Assembly: GCA_963663735.2 (NCBI GenBank)
Contig: CAXXHN010000002.1
Span: forward strand, 248,001-312,000
DNA length: 64,000 nucleotides
Direction: 5' to 3'
Source: G963663735 sp963663735
GTDB taxonomy: Bacteria; Acidobacteriota; UBA6911; RPQK01; JAPXNP01
The notes under the pieces were generated by a model that saw nothing but the letters and a program-made list of their open reading frames with translations, made no database searches and had not been told where the DNA came from. This document shows, one piece after another, positions 1-8,154 of the stretch. A program made the position numbers and the translations under genes. Within the stretch, counting starts at the first letter, position 1. Each line of letters begins with the position of its first letter.

Positions 1-158
1 ATGACAATAAATCCGAGATCCCAGACATATTTTTTCTGGATTCCTTCTTTTTGTCCCAGGTAGACCGCCATATAGATAGCAGCGAGGATGGCAAGCGTCA
101 GCATTACCCCGTAGGTATGGAGTGTGAATGGGCCGATTTCCAATAGTCTGGGGCACAT
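1..158 (-). CDS. lgt: Prolipoprotein diacylglyceryl transferase, N-terminal part (runs off the window)
   Basis: Only the first 52 codons lie in the window; the rest continues beyond base 1. The visible protein starts MCPRLLEIGPFTLHTYGVM and goes into a hydrophobic helix ending in MAVYLGQKEG, the usual N-terminus of Lgt (an I/F-x-IGP segment, then a Y/W-Gly-Met at the first membrane helix). Lgt moves diacylglycerol from phosphatidylglycerol to the lipobox cysteine of prolipoproteins in the inner membrane. An AGGA motif seven bases upstream supports the ATG at 158. It lies downstream of the EF-G-like gene on the same strand, with a hairpin region between them. Identification rests on about 50 residues, so it is good but not certain. 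Confidence 0.75.
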   Translation of the reverse strand, partial: MCPRLLEIGPFTLHTYGVMLTLAILAAIYMAVYLGQKEGIQKKYVWDLGFIV

Positions 159-244
159 GATAATCCTGCTGGAACTTGTTGCCGGAGACACCGTTAAGCG
201 CATTTAGCCCGGTGCCTCCGGTTGTTGCCGGTCTGAAAACTTTA

Positions 245-286
245 CTGCCGGGTTCTATTATACCCGGCAGGTCAGTTCCGGACCTG
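245..286 (-). terminator. Two adjacent hairpins after the EF-G-like gene
   Basis: A perfect 9-bp inverted repeat (CTGCCGGGT at 245-253 with ACCCGGCAG at 262-270) is followed by a 6-bp one (CAGGTC at 268-273 with GACCTG at 281-286) directly after the stop codon of the EF-G-like gene. No convincing U-run follows on the minus strand, so termination is an inference. Confidence 0.4.
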
Positions 287-288
287 TT

Positions 289-2379
289 TTATTTGGATTC
301 CTCTTCAGCTTCCTGCTTGGCCTTTTCAATGATCTTTTCGGTCAGGTGGGCGGGAACTATGTCGTAATGGGAAAGCTCCATCTGGAAACTCCCCCTGCCA
401 CCAGTCATGGAAGTCAGGCTTGAATCGTAATTGAGCATTTCTGCCATCGGAACCTGGGCCCGTACAACCTGGGTGTTCCCCTTGACATCCATTCCCTGGA
501 TTCTTCCCCGGCGGCTGTTGAGGTCGCCCATAATATCACCGGCGTTTTCTTCCGGCGCGTAAATCTCTACGTTCATGGTCGGCTCCAGCAGAACAGGTTT
601 AGCCTGTTCCATGCCTTTTTTAAAAGCTACACCTCCGGCAATCTTAAAAGCCATTTCAGAGGAATCCACATCGTGGTAGCTTCCATCATAGAGGGTTACC
701 TTAAAGTCAACCACAGGGAAACCGGCCAGATAGCCCCTCTCCGCTGTTTCGATTATTCCCTTTTCAACAGCTGGGATGTACTGTCTGGGAATTGCTCCGC
801 CGAAGATTTCATCCACAAACTGGAAGCCCGCGCTTCTCTCAGCTGGTTCCATCCTGATGCGGCAGTCACCAAACTGTCCGTGTCCACCTGACTGTTTTTT
901 ATGACGTCCCTGTACATCGGCAACTCCGGTGATTGTTTCCCGGTAAGGGACCTTGGGTGGTTTGAGCAGGACTTCTACACCATATTTTCTTTTCAGCTTG
1001 CCAACGGAGACTTCAATATGAAGCTGTCCGCTTCCGGCCAGGATGAATTCCTTGGTTTGGGGATCCCGCCTGAACTGCAGCGAAGGATCTTCTTCCATTA
1101 TTCTGGTAACTGACTGGCCTATCTTATCTTCGTCTCCCCTGGTGGCAGGTTCAATGGCAAAGCTGATAGAGGGGACCGGGTATTCAACAGGTTTGAACAG
1201 AGTGCCCTCTTTTTCATCAGACAGGGTGTCACCGGTTACTGTCTCCTTGAGCTTAAGCACTCCGCAGATATCGCCGGTATTAATTTCTGAAAGGGCTTCA
1301 TGGCTTTTGCCCTGGAATGCCTGGAGTGAACCGAGTCTTTCATCGGCGCGTTTTCCCAGATTCCTGAGTGTTGAGTCAGATTTGATAGTGCCTGCCAGGG
1401 ATTTAATCAGGCTGATGCGCCCGGCGAATGGGTCAGCCAGGGTTTTGAAAACAAAAGCCAGGGGTTTTCCGTTCGGAACAACATTGATTTCTGTATCTTC
1501 ACCGGAAGCGTTGACTCCAGTCACGGCAACTCTTTCCAGCGGGTTTGGGCAGAGGGAGGTGATTGCGTTCAGCAGGGTTGCTATTCCGGCGTTCCTGGAT
1601 GCGGCGGTACAAAAAGCAGGGTAGAACGTTCCGGCCTTGATCGATTTTGCCATGCCTGCGAGCAGGTCTTCATCGGAAAGGGTTCCTTCTTCAAAGAATT
1701 TTTCCATGAGGGAGTCGTCGCTTTCCGCGATCATCTCAATCAGGTCCTCGCGGCGGGCCGCAACTTCATCCTGCATATCTGCGGGAATATCCTTTTCCTT
1801 GGGAATTCCTTTTCCATCCAGTTCATAGTAGAGAGCCTTGTTGGTTATAAGGTCAATTATTCCCTGGAATTCTTTTTCCTCACCGATAGGCAGTTGGACC
1901 GGCACTATTTCCCGGGCCAGTGTTCCCTGCAGTGAATCAACGGTGCGTTTAAAACTGGCATTGTCCCTGTCCAGTTTGTTAATAACTACTATCCGGGGGA
2001 CATTGAATTCTTCCGCAAAAGACCAGACTAATTCTGTCTGTACTTCAACACCTGATACGGCGTCAACCACCACCAGGGCTGTTTCGACGGCAGGCATCGA
2101 AGATTTTGCGTCGAATATAAATGCCCGGTATCCCGGGGTATCCAGCAGGTTAATCTTATAGTCTTTCCACTGACAATAGGCCAGTGAAGTATTAATAGTT
2201 ATTTTGCGTTCAATTTCGTCTTCGTCGTAATCAGTAACGGTTGTACCATCTTCTACTTTTCCTAACCGGTTAACCTCTCCTGATGTGTAGAGGAAAGCGC
2301 TGACAAGTGTTGTTTTGCCAGTGTCTCCATGTCCTACAACCGCAATGTTGCGGATTTTTTCGCTGTCGAATACCTTCAA
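289..2379 (-). CDS. Elongation factor G-like translational GTPase (EF-G-2 type)
   Basis: A 696-residue GTPase of the EF-G family in full length. The P-loop is GHGDTGKT (residues 16-23), G3 is DTPG (80-83) and G4 is NKLD (134-137). The domain IV stretch HKKQSGGHGQFGDCRI and the C-terminal TGGRGSFQMELSHYD are EF-G hallmarks. The P-loop and G3 differ from classical FusA (AHIDAGKT, DTPGHVDF; here DTPGYRAF), and the switch I threonine sits in KITINTS instead of RGITI. These are features of the second EF-G-like group (for example EF-G-2 of Thermus), which binds the ribosome but whose role is unclear. It stands apart from rpsL, rpsG or tuf, which agrees with a paralogue. A classical fusA is expected elsewhere. 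Confidence 0.88.
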   Translation of the reverse strand: MKVFDSEKIRNIAVVGHGDTGKTTLVSAFLYTSGEVNRLGKVEDGTTVTDYDEDEIERKITINTSLAYCQWKDYKINLLDTPGYRAFIFDAKSSMPAVETALVVVDAVSGVEVQTELVWSFAEEFNVPRIVVINKLDRDNASFKRTVDSLQGTLAREIVPVQLPIGEEKEFQGIIDLITNKALYYELDGKGIPKEKDIPADMQDEVAARREDLIEMIAESDDSLMEKFFEEGTLSDEDLLAGMAKSIKAGTFYPAFCTAASRNAGIATLLNAITSLCPNPLERVAVTGVNASGEDTEINVVPNGKPLAFVFKTLADPFAGRISLIKSLAGTIKSDSTLRNLGKRADERLGSLQAFQGKSHEALSEINTGDICGVLKLKETVTGDTLSDEKEGTLFKPVEYPVPSISFAIEPATRGDEDKIGQSVTRIMEEDPSLQFRRDPQTKEFILAGSGQLHIEVSVGKLKRKYGVEVLLKPPKVPYRETITGVADVQGRHKKQSGGHGQFGDCRIRMEPAERSAGFQFVDEIFGGAIPRQYIPAVEKGIIETAERGYLAGFPVVDFKVTLYDGSYHDVDSSEMAFKIAGGVAFKKGMEQAKPVLLEPTMNVEIYAPEENAGDIMGDLNSRRGRIQGMDVKGNTQVVRAQVPMAEMLNYDSSLTSMTGGRGSFQMELSHYDIVPAHLTEKIIEKAKQEAEEESK

Positions 2380-2493
2380 ATCGAACTCCTTTCTGGGGTA
2401 TAGTGAGGTTGGAAAAATTTAGCACAGCTGGAGAAGTAATTCAATCGCAACATTAAGTTTATTAAAACTGATGCTGGAATTCATGAGAAAAAA

Positions 2494-2519
2494 GGAAATG
2501 GGGACTTCCCCGGTTTTCC
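2494..2519. repeat. Orphan hairpin between divergent genes
   Basis: GGAAA-T-GGGGA-CT-TCCCC-GG-TTTTCC can fold into a stem of about ten base pairs. It lies between two divergently oriented genes, so it is not an obvious terminator. It may be a small repeat element or a regulatory structure. Confidence 0.3.
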
Positions 2520-2660
2520 CCTGGAATGATGCTGCCGGGTTTTTTTAGAAAACTATTCATTGATGCCGTATGCCTTAATCCTGGTATGAGTCTCTAAGAC
2601 AGCCGACTGCTGAATGGGATAGAATTAGCGGAGATGCAAGCTTAAACCCGGCAGAATATT

Positions 2661-3599
2661 ATGGAAAATAAGATCCTCAGACTGATCCGTTTTACTTCAG
2701 CTGCTGCCCACATTGCAGGCCTGGCGGCATTGTTTATGGGTAGCGAACCCCTTTACTCGCTGCCCCTTTTGGCATGGAGCTTCCTATTTTTTCTTTCTTC
2801 AGATAACCAGATCAGGGAATCAAATTCCATCATTCTCGGTGACTTGAAGAGAGCGGCCTCCCTTGTGGCGGCATCGCTGCTTTTTGGTTCATTGCTGGAA
2901 GCTGCCAATTTTTTACTGCTGCATCATTATTTCATGGGAGTGCCGGAGGAAATCTGGCTCAGGTGGCCCTTCCATATCTGCTCGTTAGCTGTGGTAATTC
3001 CGTTGATCCTGGAGATTGAGAGGAAGCTTGAGAACCTGGGTGTGGCCGAGATACTGCTCTGGAGAAAGGTAGTAATCAGCCGGGGGACGCAGTTTGTCCT
3101 CCTGGCAACAGGGATGCTCCTTCTCATTATCCTGGTCTTTAACCCGCTGTCCCTTTATCCGCTTCTCTGGATTATTCTGCTCCTGCTGACCGATCCGCTG
3201 CTGCAACTGCTTGGCCATGACCAGCGGAGCATTTCAGGCCAGTTTGAAGAAGGTTATTACGGGCAGGTTTTCCGTTTAATACTGTCCGGGGTCCTTTTCG
3301 GATTTCTTTGGGAATTATGGAATTTTTGGGCCGGAGCCAAATGGTTCTACGCTCCATCCGGTTTTGACCATGGTTACCTTTTCGAACTGCCACTCCTGGA
3401 GTTTTGGGGGTATGCCTTTACGGCCCTCGCGGCTTACGCTTTCTTCCAGCTGTCCCTCGTGTTGAATGAGAGGTTACTTCGGGTGGTGAACCTTAAGCTG
3501 GTTTTGATCGTTGAAATCCTGGCCTTGATCCTGATTCTGGCTGCCGTATTGGCTGGAATGGACGCCATGACTACTGTTTCCTTCAGGCAGGTCATTTAA
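2661..3599 (+). CDS. Multi-pass membrane protein with two similar halves, function unknown
   Basis: I do not recognise this 312-residue protein. It is very hydrophobic, with roughly eight to nine predicted membrane helices. Its middle and C-terminal parts resemble each other: LLFGSLLEAANFLLLHHYF near residue 73 is matched by VLFGFLWELWNFWAGAKWF near residue 212, each followed by a Pro-containing segment and another helix pair. The shared pattern is L-F-G-x-L-x-E-x-x-N-F. Conserved Glu/Asn/Trp/Tyr within helices would suit an enzyme or transporter acting on a hydrophobic substrate. The ATG lacks a clear Shine-Dalgarno, so the start is uncertain. It is divergent from the EF-G-like gene and convergent with glucokinase. 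Confidence 0.7.
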   Translation: MENKILRLIRFTSAAAHIAGLAALFMGSEPLYSLPLLAWSFLFFLSSDNQIRESNSIILGDLKRAASLVAASLLFGSLLEAANFLLLHHYFMGVPEEIWLRWPFHICSLAVVIPLILEIERKLENLGVAEILLWRKVVISRGTQFVLLATGMLLLIILVFNPLSLYPLLWIILLLLTDPLLQLLGHDQRSISGQFEEGYYGQVFRLILSGVLFGFLWELWNFWAGAKWFYAPSGFDHGYLFELPLLEFWGYAFTALAAYAFFQLSLVLNERLLRVVNLKLVLIVEILALILILAAVLAGMDAMTTVSFRQVI

Positions 3600-3602
3600 C
3601 GT

Positions 3603-3661
3603 GAATAGTTGCAGGTAGCAAGGCTCAGGTTGCAGGGAGTAAAGTCCTCAATTGTTAATCG
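3603..3661. repeat. Intergenic word-repeat element (AATAGTTGC / GTTGCAGG family plus TTAATCGTCAAT family)
   Basis: The gap after the membrane protein holds GAATAGTTGCAGGTAGC followed by CAGGTTGCAGG, matching elements near 22493, 51642, 51737 and 63681. It is followed at 3648-3672 by a second word repeat (AATTGTTAATCGTCAATCG). The second word runs into the 3' end of the glucokinase gene and supplies its last codons and stop. Confidence 0.6.
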
Positions 3662-4681
3662 TCAATCGTCGTTTGGTTGATGATTCAGTCTCTGACCGCA
3701 GCAGGCTGCCCCGAGGAGCGCCGCCTTGGGATCCAACGCTACCCTGACCGGCATTGATTCCAGCAATTTTCTCATCCTCCCTTTGGCCAGGAACGCAGAC
3801 ATGAACAGGTCCTTTTTCAGAAAGGGCAGTATCTTGGGGGCAATTCCTCCTCCAATAAAAACCCCGGCCGTGGATGTAGCCTTCAGTGCCAGGTTGGCTG
3901 CCTCTGAACCATAAATTGAGACAAAGATTTCCAGGGATCTGACTGCTATGGGAATCTCCCCCTCCAGGGCCTTGCCTGATATAAAGGCGCTTGGATCTTC
4001 GGCTTTTTCCAGGGATTCATACAGTCCCGGGGGTTCGGTTTCAATTCCGGTATCCTTCAAAAACCGGTAAATATTGTAGAGTCCGGGACCGGAAAGGATC
4101 CTTTCAGTGCTGACGTGATCATATCTGTCGAGAAGGTATTCCAGGAGATCTATCTCCAGACTGCTGCAGGGGGAGAATGAAGAATGCCCACCCTCGGAGG
4201 GCAGGGGATAAAGCTGTCCGTCCCGGCGGGCAAAAATAGTTTCACCAAGCCCGGTTCCGGCCGCGATCAGGGCTGCCTGCCCCGAGTTGTCAGCCTTTCC
4301 CCGGTTCAGGTCAACAAAATTTGAATCATCCAGATTTAAAACACCATACCCGGTCGCTTCCAGGTCATTGATAAGAAGTACCTGGCTGATGCCCAGGACA
4401 TCCCGTAACCCGTCCGCGGTGATGACCCATGGCAGGTTTGTCGTATCAACTTTCTGGTCAACTATTGGTCCGGCTATTCCGATGCAGGCAGCGGTGATTG
4501 CCTTGCTTTTGTGTGGGAAAATTTTTTTGATTTCATCCAGGAAAGATGAGATAACATCCTCCAGTCCTGGAAAATCCTCGCTGGGATAGCTGTTTTCAAA
4601 ACAAGGTTCTGGCTTTCCCCCCGAAAAGGAATAAAGCGCCAAGTTGCACTTGGTGCCCCCTACATCTCCTGCTAATATCAT
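3662..4681 (-). CDS. glk: Glucokinase
   Basis: Phosphorylates glucose with ATP to glucose-6-phosphate in the cytoplasm. The 339-residue length is typical of bacterial Glk (ASKHA fold, PF02685 type). Visible motifs are the N-terminal phosphate loop GDVGGTKCNLALY (residues 5-17), INDLEATGYG, the second phosphate loop AAGTGLGET, and PSEGGHSSFSP with the EGGH sugar-binding segment. A GGG-x-A-P-K motif sits near the C-terminus. It follows ftsZ on the same strand after 111 bp and may be read through from the division cluster. The last residues (PNDD) and the stop lie within a repeat word shared with other intergenic sites, so the original C-terminus may have been different. Confidence 0.92.
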   Translation of the reverse strand: MILAGDVGGTKCNLALYSFSGGKPEPCFENSYPSEDFPGLEDVISSFLDEIKKIFPHKSKAITAACIGIAGPIVDQKVDTTNLPWVITADGLRDVLGISQVLLINDLEATGYGVLNLDDSNFVDLNRGKADNSGQAALIAAGTGLGETIFARRDGQLYPLPSEGGHSSFSPCSSLEIDLLEYLLDRYDHVSTERILSGPGLYNIYRFLKDTGIETEPPGLYESLEKAEDPSAFISGKALEGEIPIAVRSLEIFVSIYGSEAANLALKATSTAGVFIGGGIAPKILPFLKKDLFMSAFLAKGRMRKLLESMPVRVALDPKAALLGAACCGQRLNHQPNDD

Positions 4682-4769
4682 TAATCTAACTTCTCCATAT
4701 CGGCCTGATCAGAAATAACGGTTTCGCCCTGCCTATTTCTGCGGGCCCCTGTTGCTTTTATGCTGGTCG

Positions 4770-4788
4770 CCATGTTTTTTCAACATGG
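4770..4788 (-). terminator. Weak hairpin after ftsZ
   Basis: CCATGTT (4770-4776) and AACATGG (4782-4788) form a 7-bp stem four bases beyond the ftsZ stop codon. No U-run follows, so it could be a partial terminator or an mRNA-stability hairpin between ftsZ and glk. Confidence 0.3.
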
Positions 4789-4792
4789 AATT

Positions 4793-5953
4793 TTACTGAG
4801 CCTTCCGGTTGCGGAGAAATGTCGGGGCATCAAGCCATTCCAGATCTTCTTTTGTCGCAGCGACGGTATCTTTTTCATTCTGGAAGAAAAGGTCTTCCTT
4901 GACCCGGAATGACTCCGGAAAATCCAGGGGCTGACGGCTTGTATGACTGGGCAGCTGGGAGACTGGGGTTTCATCTTCAAACCCTGTAGCTATAACCGTG
5001 ATTTTGATACTTTCATCCATGGCATCGTCCAGGACCCTGCCAATAATGATCAGGGCATCTTCATGAGCGGAATCTTCAATAATTTCGCAGGCATCGCTCA
5101 TTTCAGCCAGGGTAAGACTGCTAGGCCCGGTAATATTGATAAGAACACCCCTGGCTCCATCTATACTGCAGTTCTCCAGGAGCGGGCTGGAAATGGCAGC
5201 CTTGGCGGCGGTGACCGCCCGGTCTTCTCCACTGGCAATCCCGGTTCCCATCAGCGCCATTCCGGTATAGGACATTACTGTCCTTACATCAGAAAAGTCC
5301 ACGTTCATCTGTCCATACATGGTGATGGCATCGCTTATCCCCTGGACCGCCTGTCTCAGTACGTCATCTGCCGCTTCGAATGCCGCTTCAACGGTAGTGT
5401 CCCTGCCCACTGTCTCCAGAAGACGCTGATTGGGTATGGCAATGACAGTATCACAGTTTTCCTTCAGTTCCAGGAGGCCTTCTTCTGCTGACTTGAGTTT
5501 CCTTCTTCCTTCAAATTTGAAGGGAAGCGTTACAACGCCGACAGTCAGAGCGTTCAGGTTAATGGAAAGATTGGCTATGATTGGGGCAGCGCCGGTTCCG
5601 GTACCTCCCCCCAGTCCGGCTGTGATGAAAACCATGTCAGCTCCCTCAAGCAGCTGAATGATCCTCTCCGTATCCTCCAGGGCGGCTTCCTTTCCTTTTT
5701 CAGGCCTGGCTCCAACCCCCAGTCCACGGGCTGCTTTTTCGCCGATCTGCAGCCTTGTTGGAGCCTTGGATTTGTCCAGGTCCTGGACATCTGTATTGAT
5801 CGCGATGAATTCCACCCCTTCTATGCCAGCTTCAATCATGCGGTTTACGGCGTTGCAACCGCCCCCGCCTACTCCCACAACTTTAATAGTGGCGCCGGGT
5901 GTAGAAGTGTCGTCCATCGCAAAAAGGGCGCTACTTTCTTTTTTTTCAATCAT
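4793..5953 (-). CDS. ftsZ: Cell division protein FtsZ
   Basis: Tubulin-like GTPase that polymerises into the Z-ring at midcell. The 386-residue protein has the nucleotide-binding start VVGVGGGGCNAVNRMI, the tubulin signature GGGTGTG (residues 115-121), and the T7-loop region NVDFSDVRTVM. A short linker leads to the C-terminal peptide LDAPTFLRNRK, which in other bacteria binds FtsA and ZipA-like partners. A perfect AGGAGG lies nine bases before the ATG, the strongest ribosome site in the cluster, in keeping with the high FtsZ level cells need. It is the last division gene of the cluster, 68 bp after ftsA. Confidence 0.98.
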   Translation of the reverse strand: MIEKKESSALFAMDDTSTPGATIKVVGVGGGGCNAVNRMIEAGIEGVEFIAINTDVQDLDKSKAPTRLQIGEKAARGLGVGARPEKGKEAALEDTERIIQLLEGADMVFITAGLGGGTGTGAAPIIANLSINLNALTVGVVTLPFKFEGRRKLKSAEEGLLELKENCDTVIAIPNQRLLETVGRDTTVEAAFEAADDVLRQAVQGISDAITMYGQMNVDFSDVRTVMSYTGMALMGTGIASGEDRAVTAAKAAISSPLLENCSIDGARGVLINITGPSSLTLAEMSDACEIIEDSAHEDALIIIGRVLDDAMDESIKITVIATGFEDETPVSQLPSHTSRQPLDFPESFRVKEDLFFQNEKDTVAATKEDLEWLDAPTFLRNRKAQ

Positions 5954-6021
5954 CGCTATCTCCTCCTATATGTTTTCCCATACTAAAGAATAATTTCTTT
6001 TAATTTGTGGAGACAGAACAG

Positions 6022-7278
6022 TTAATTTCTGCTGTCTCCCAGCATCCAGTCCCGAAATCGTTCAAATCCTGATTTTTTTCTCTCATCGGGTTTATTCTGG
6101 TTTATTCGAAAATATTTTTGCTCCTGGCGTTCCCTGGCACAAATAAGCAGGCCGGCCGCGGTTGAATGCATAACTCCAAGATTTTCTCCCCTGGCTGTGG
6201 TCACCATGTCCGGTATGCCAATACGTACCGGCATCCGGAGTTTATGCTCAGTCATTTCAGCTATGCCATGGAGCAGGGCTCCTCCTCCTGTAAGGACTAT
6301 TCCGGTAAAAAGCTCTCGCCTCAGTTCAATCCTCTTGAGTTCCCTGGCAATCGCGTCCAGAATTTCTGAACTCCTGTCACTAATAACATCACAGACTGTA
6401 AATCTGGATACTTTTTGGTTCTGATTAGTGCCGATGAGGCTTATTTCTACAACTTCTTCCTGCGAAACGTTATTCAGGTCAACTGATCCCAAACGCAGTT
6501 TCAGGTTTTCGGCCTCATTTAAGGGAGTCCTTAAAGTTATGGCCAGGTCCTTGGTTACCTGGCAGGCGCCAATTGGGAGGACAGTTGTGTGGAGCAGGCG
6601 GTTCCGGTAGATAATCGAAAGGCTGGTTGTTCCACCTCCCATGTTGATGTGAACAACGCCCAGTTCCATTTCATCGGGGCTCAATACCCCGAAGCCTGAA
6701 GCAACCTGCTGCAGTTCCATACCTTCGATAGACCGAATATCAGCGTTTGCCAGGGCATTGCGCACATTTGATATTACTGCCGAAGGAGTCAGGATCAGGT
6801 AGAGACTGGCGGACATATTATCAGCTGTCATACCCTGGGGATCCGATACTTCATTTTCGCCGTCCAGTAGAAAATACTGGAGTTTTTCATGGAGGATTTC
6901 AAAATCTTCAGGAATAGTTATTTTATTTTTGGCATCCAGACAAAGATGTTCAACATCCTCCCTGGTTATCAGGCGGTTTCTGGCAGTGATCGCTCTGGAA
7001 GTTGATATTTTGATTCCAGCGGAACGGTAACCTCCGATACCGACCCAAACCGCGCTGAAATCAACATCCGCTTTCTGGACAGCTTCATCCACTGATTCCT
7101 TTACAGCTCGTGACGTTTCGGTCAGATGGTTGATGTGCCCCTGGCTGACACCTCTTTCCAGTTTGACTATACTGCTTCCCAGGACCTTTACTTCGTCACT
7201 GCGCACCTCGCCTATGCACGTACACACTTTTGTGGTGCCAATATCAATCCCGGCAATTACTCGTCTTTTTATAGCCAT
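6022..7278 (-). CDS. ftsA: Cell division protein FtsA
   Basis: Actin-like protein that anchors FtsZ filaments to the inner membrane and recruits later divisome proteins. The 418 residues include the phosphate-1 motif AGIDIGTTKVCTCIGEV, the phosphate-2 motif HINMGGGTTSLSII and the adenosine motif VLTGGGALLHG. The C-terminal FERFRDWMLGD is the usual amphipathic membrane-targeting helix. A 1C-type domain lies between the first actin subdomains, as expected for FtsA and not for MreB. It is placed between ftsQ and ftsZ, the standard dcw order. No strong Shine-Dalgarno precedes the ATG. Confidence 0.96.
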   Translation of the reverse strand: MAIKRRVIAGIDIGTTKVCTCIGEVRSDEVKVLGSSIVKLERGVSQGHINHLTETSRAVKESVDEAVQKADVDFSAVWVGIGGYRSAGIKISTSRAITARNRLITREDVEHLCLDAKNKITIPEDFEILHEKLQYFLLDGENEVSDPQGMTADNMSASLYLILTPSAVISNVRNALANADIRSIEGMELQQVASGFGVLSPDEMELGVVHINMGGGTTSLSIIYRNRLLHTTVLPIGACQVTKDLAITLRTPLNEAENLKLRLGSVDLNNVSQEEVVEISLIGTNQNQKVSRFTVCDVISDRSSEILDAIARELKRIELRRELFTGIVLTGGGALLHGIAEMTEHKLRMPVRIGIPDMVTTARGENLGVMHSTAAGLLICARERQEQKYFRINQNKPDERKKSGFERFRDWMLGDSRN

Positions 7279-7314
7279 TCTGAAATATTTTTCTCAATTA
7301 CTATTGGTTGTTGA

Positions 7315-8154
7315 TCAGCCCGGAATGTTCTCGTTTTCAGTCCGGAAAATTATCTGTTTGTCAAAGCTGATATCTATGTATTGTAATGTCCCATACTGCT
7401 TTTTAATCTGGTAATAGAGCTGTTTCCTGCTCAAAAACGATTCGTATCTTTCCCTGAATGATTTTTCTCCCAGGTAAATTACTATCGGGTCTTCCCGGGG
7501 GATTATTGATACGTGTCCAGGGTCAGTAACATCAATTTCAGAAACCGTTTCTGAATAATCCTCGCCTCCGTTTTGGAATTCGGACAGTACCGCCAGATAT
7601 GCCTTCATCCTGACATTGTTAAAATGATCCGTATTCTCGCTCAACTGGTGTTTCAGGCCCCTGACAATGGGTTTCTGCAGAAGTTCATGCTGGTCAGTGA
7701 ACGGATCGAGAATGATTCCCTGGCTGTCAACGATATGCAGCTTGTTATCCACTCCGGCTACGGCAACAGCCTCTCTTTCAGTGACCTCGATAATCAGGGT
7801 ATCCGGGAGCTTTCTCCTGACAATCACTTCAGATATCCATGGGAGAGTTTCAACCGATTCCTTGATTTTTTCCAGGTCGGCCAGCAATATGCACTCCGGA
7901 GAACAGGCCCGTACGATGCCCTGGATATCAGCGGGACTGGCCTGGCGGGTACCTTTGACAATAACTTCTGACAGCTGTATCTCCGGCATTTTAACAACAT
8001 AGCGGTAACCTGAGGAAGCCGCGAGCATCAGTGCCCCCAGAAACACAACCCCGGCCAGCACTTTAATGCCGGTTAGCAGATGACGGGCGGTATTCCTTTT
8101 TTTTCTAGCAGTTGTTTTTTTCAAGGAATGCCTCTCCTGTTTTCCAGACGTCAC
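7315..8154 (-). CDS. ftsQ: Cell division protein FtsQ (POTRA domain)
   Basis: Bitopic divisome protein linking cytoplasmic and periplasmic division factors (FtsQ-FtsB-FtsL complex). The 279 residues show a basic cytoplasmic tail, one membrane helix (about residues 30-52), a POTRA domain starting at IQLSEVIVKGTRQASPADI, and the conserved WISEVIVRRKLPDTLIIEVTEREAVAV segment. The start is a GTG overlapping the end of murC by 50 bp, with a G-rich run just upstream. A GGGGG only three bases from the codon is unusually close, so initiation could be coupled to murC translation. murB and ddl, often found just before ftsQ, are absent here. Confidence 0.9.
   Translation of the reverse strand: MTSGKQERHSLKKTTARKKRNTARHLLTGIKVLAGVVFLGALMLAASSGYRYVVKMPEIQLSEVIVKGTRQASPADIQGIVRACSPECILLADLEKIKESVETLPWISEVIVRRKLPDTLIIEVTEREAVAVAGVDNKLHIVDSQGIILDPFTDQHELLQKPIVRGLKHQLSENTDHFNNVRMKAYLAVLSEFQNGGEDYSETVSEIDVTDPGHVSIIPREDPIVIYLGEKSFRERYESFLSRKQLYYQIKKQYGTLQYIDISFDKQIIFRTENENIPG

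Noticed and set aside
1043..1624. 193-codon frame opposite the EF-G-like gene
   Set aside because: Antisense to a full-length conserved gene, serine-rich translation typical of a shadow frame, no ribosome site.
4943..5491. 182-codon frame opposite ftsZ
   Set aside because: Antisense shadow of a conserved gene; no motif or start signal.
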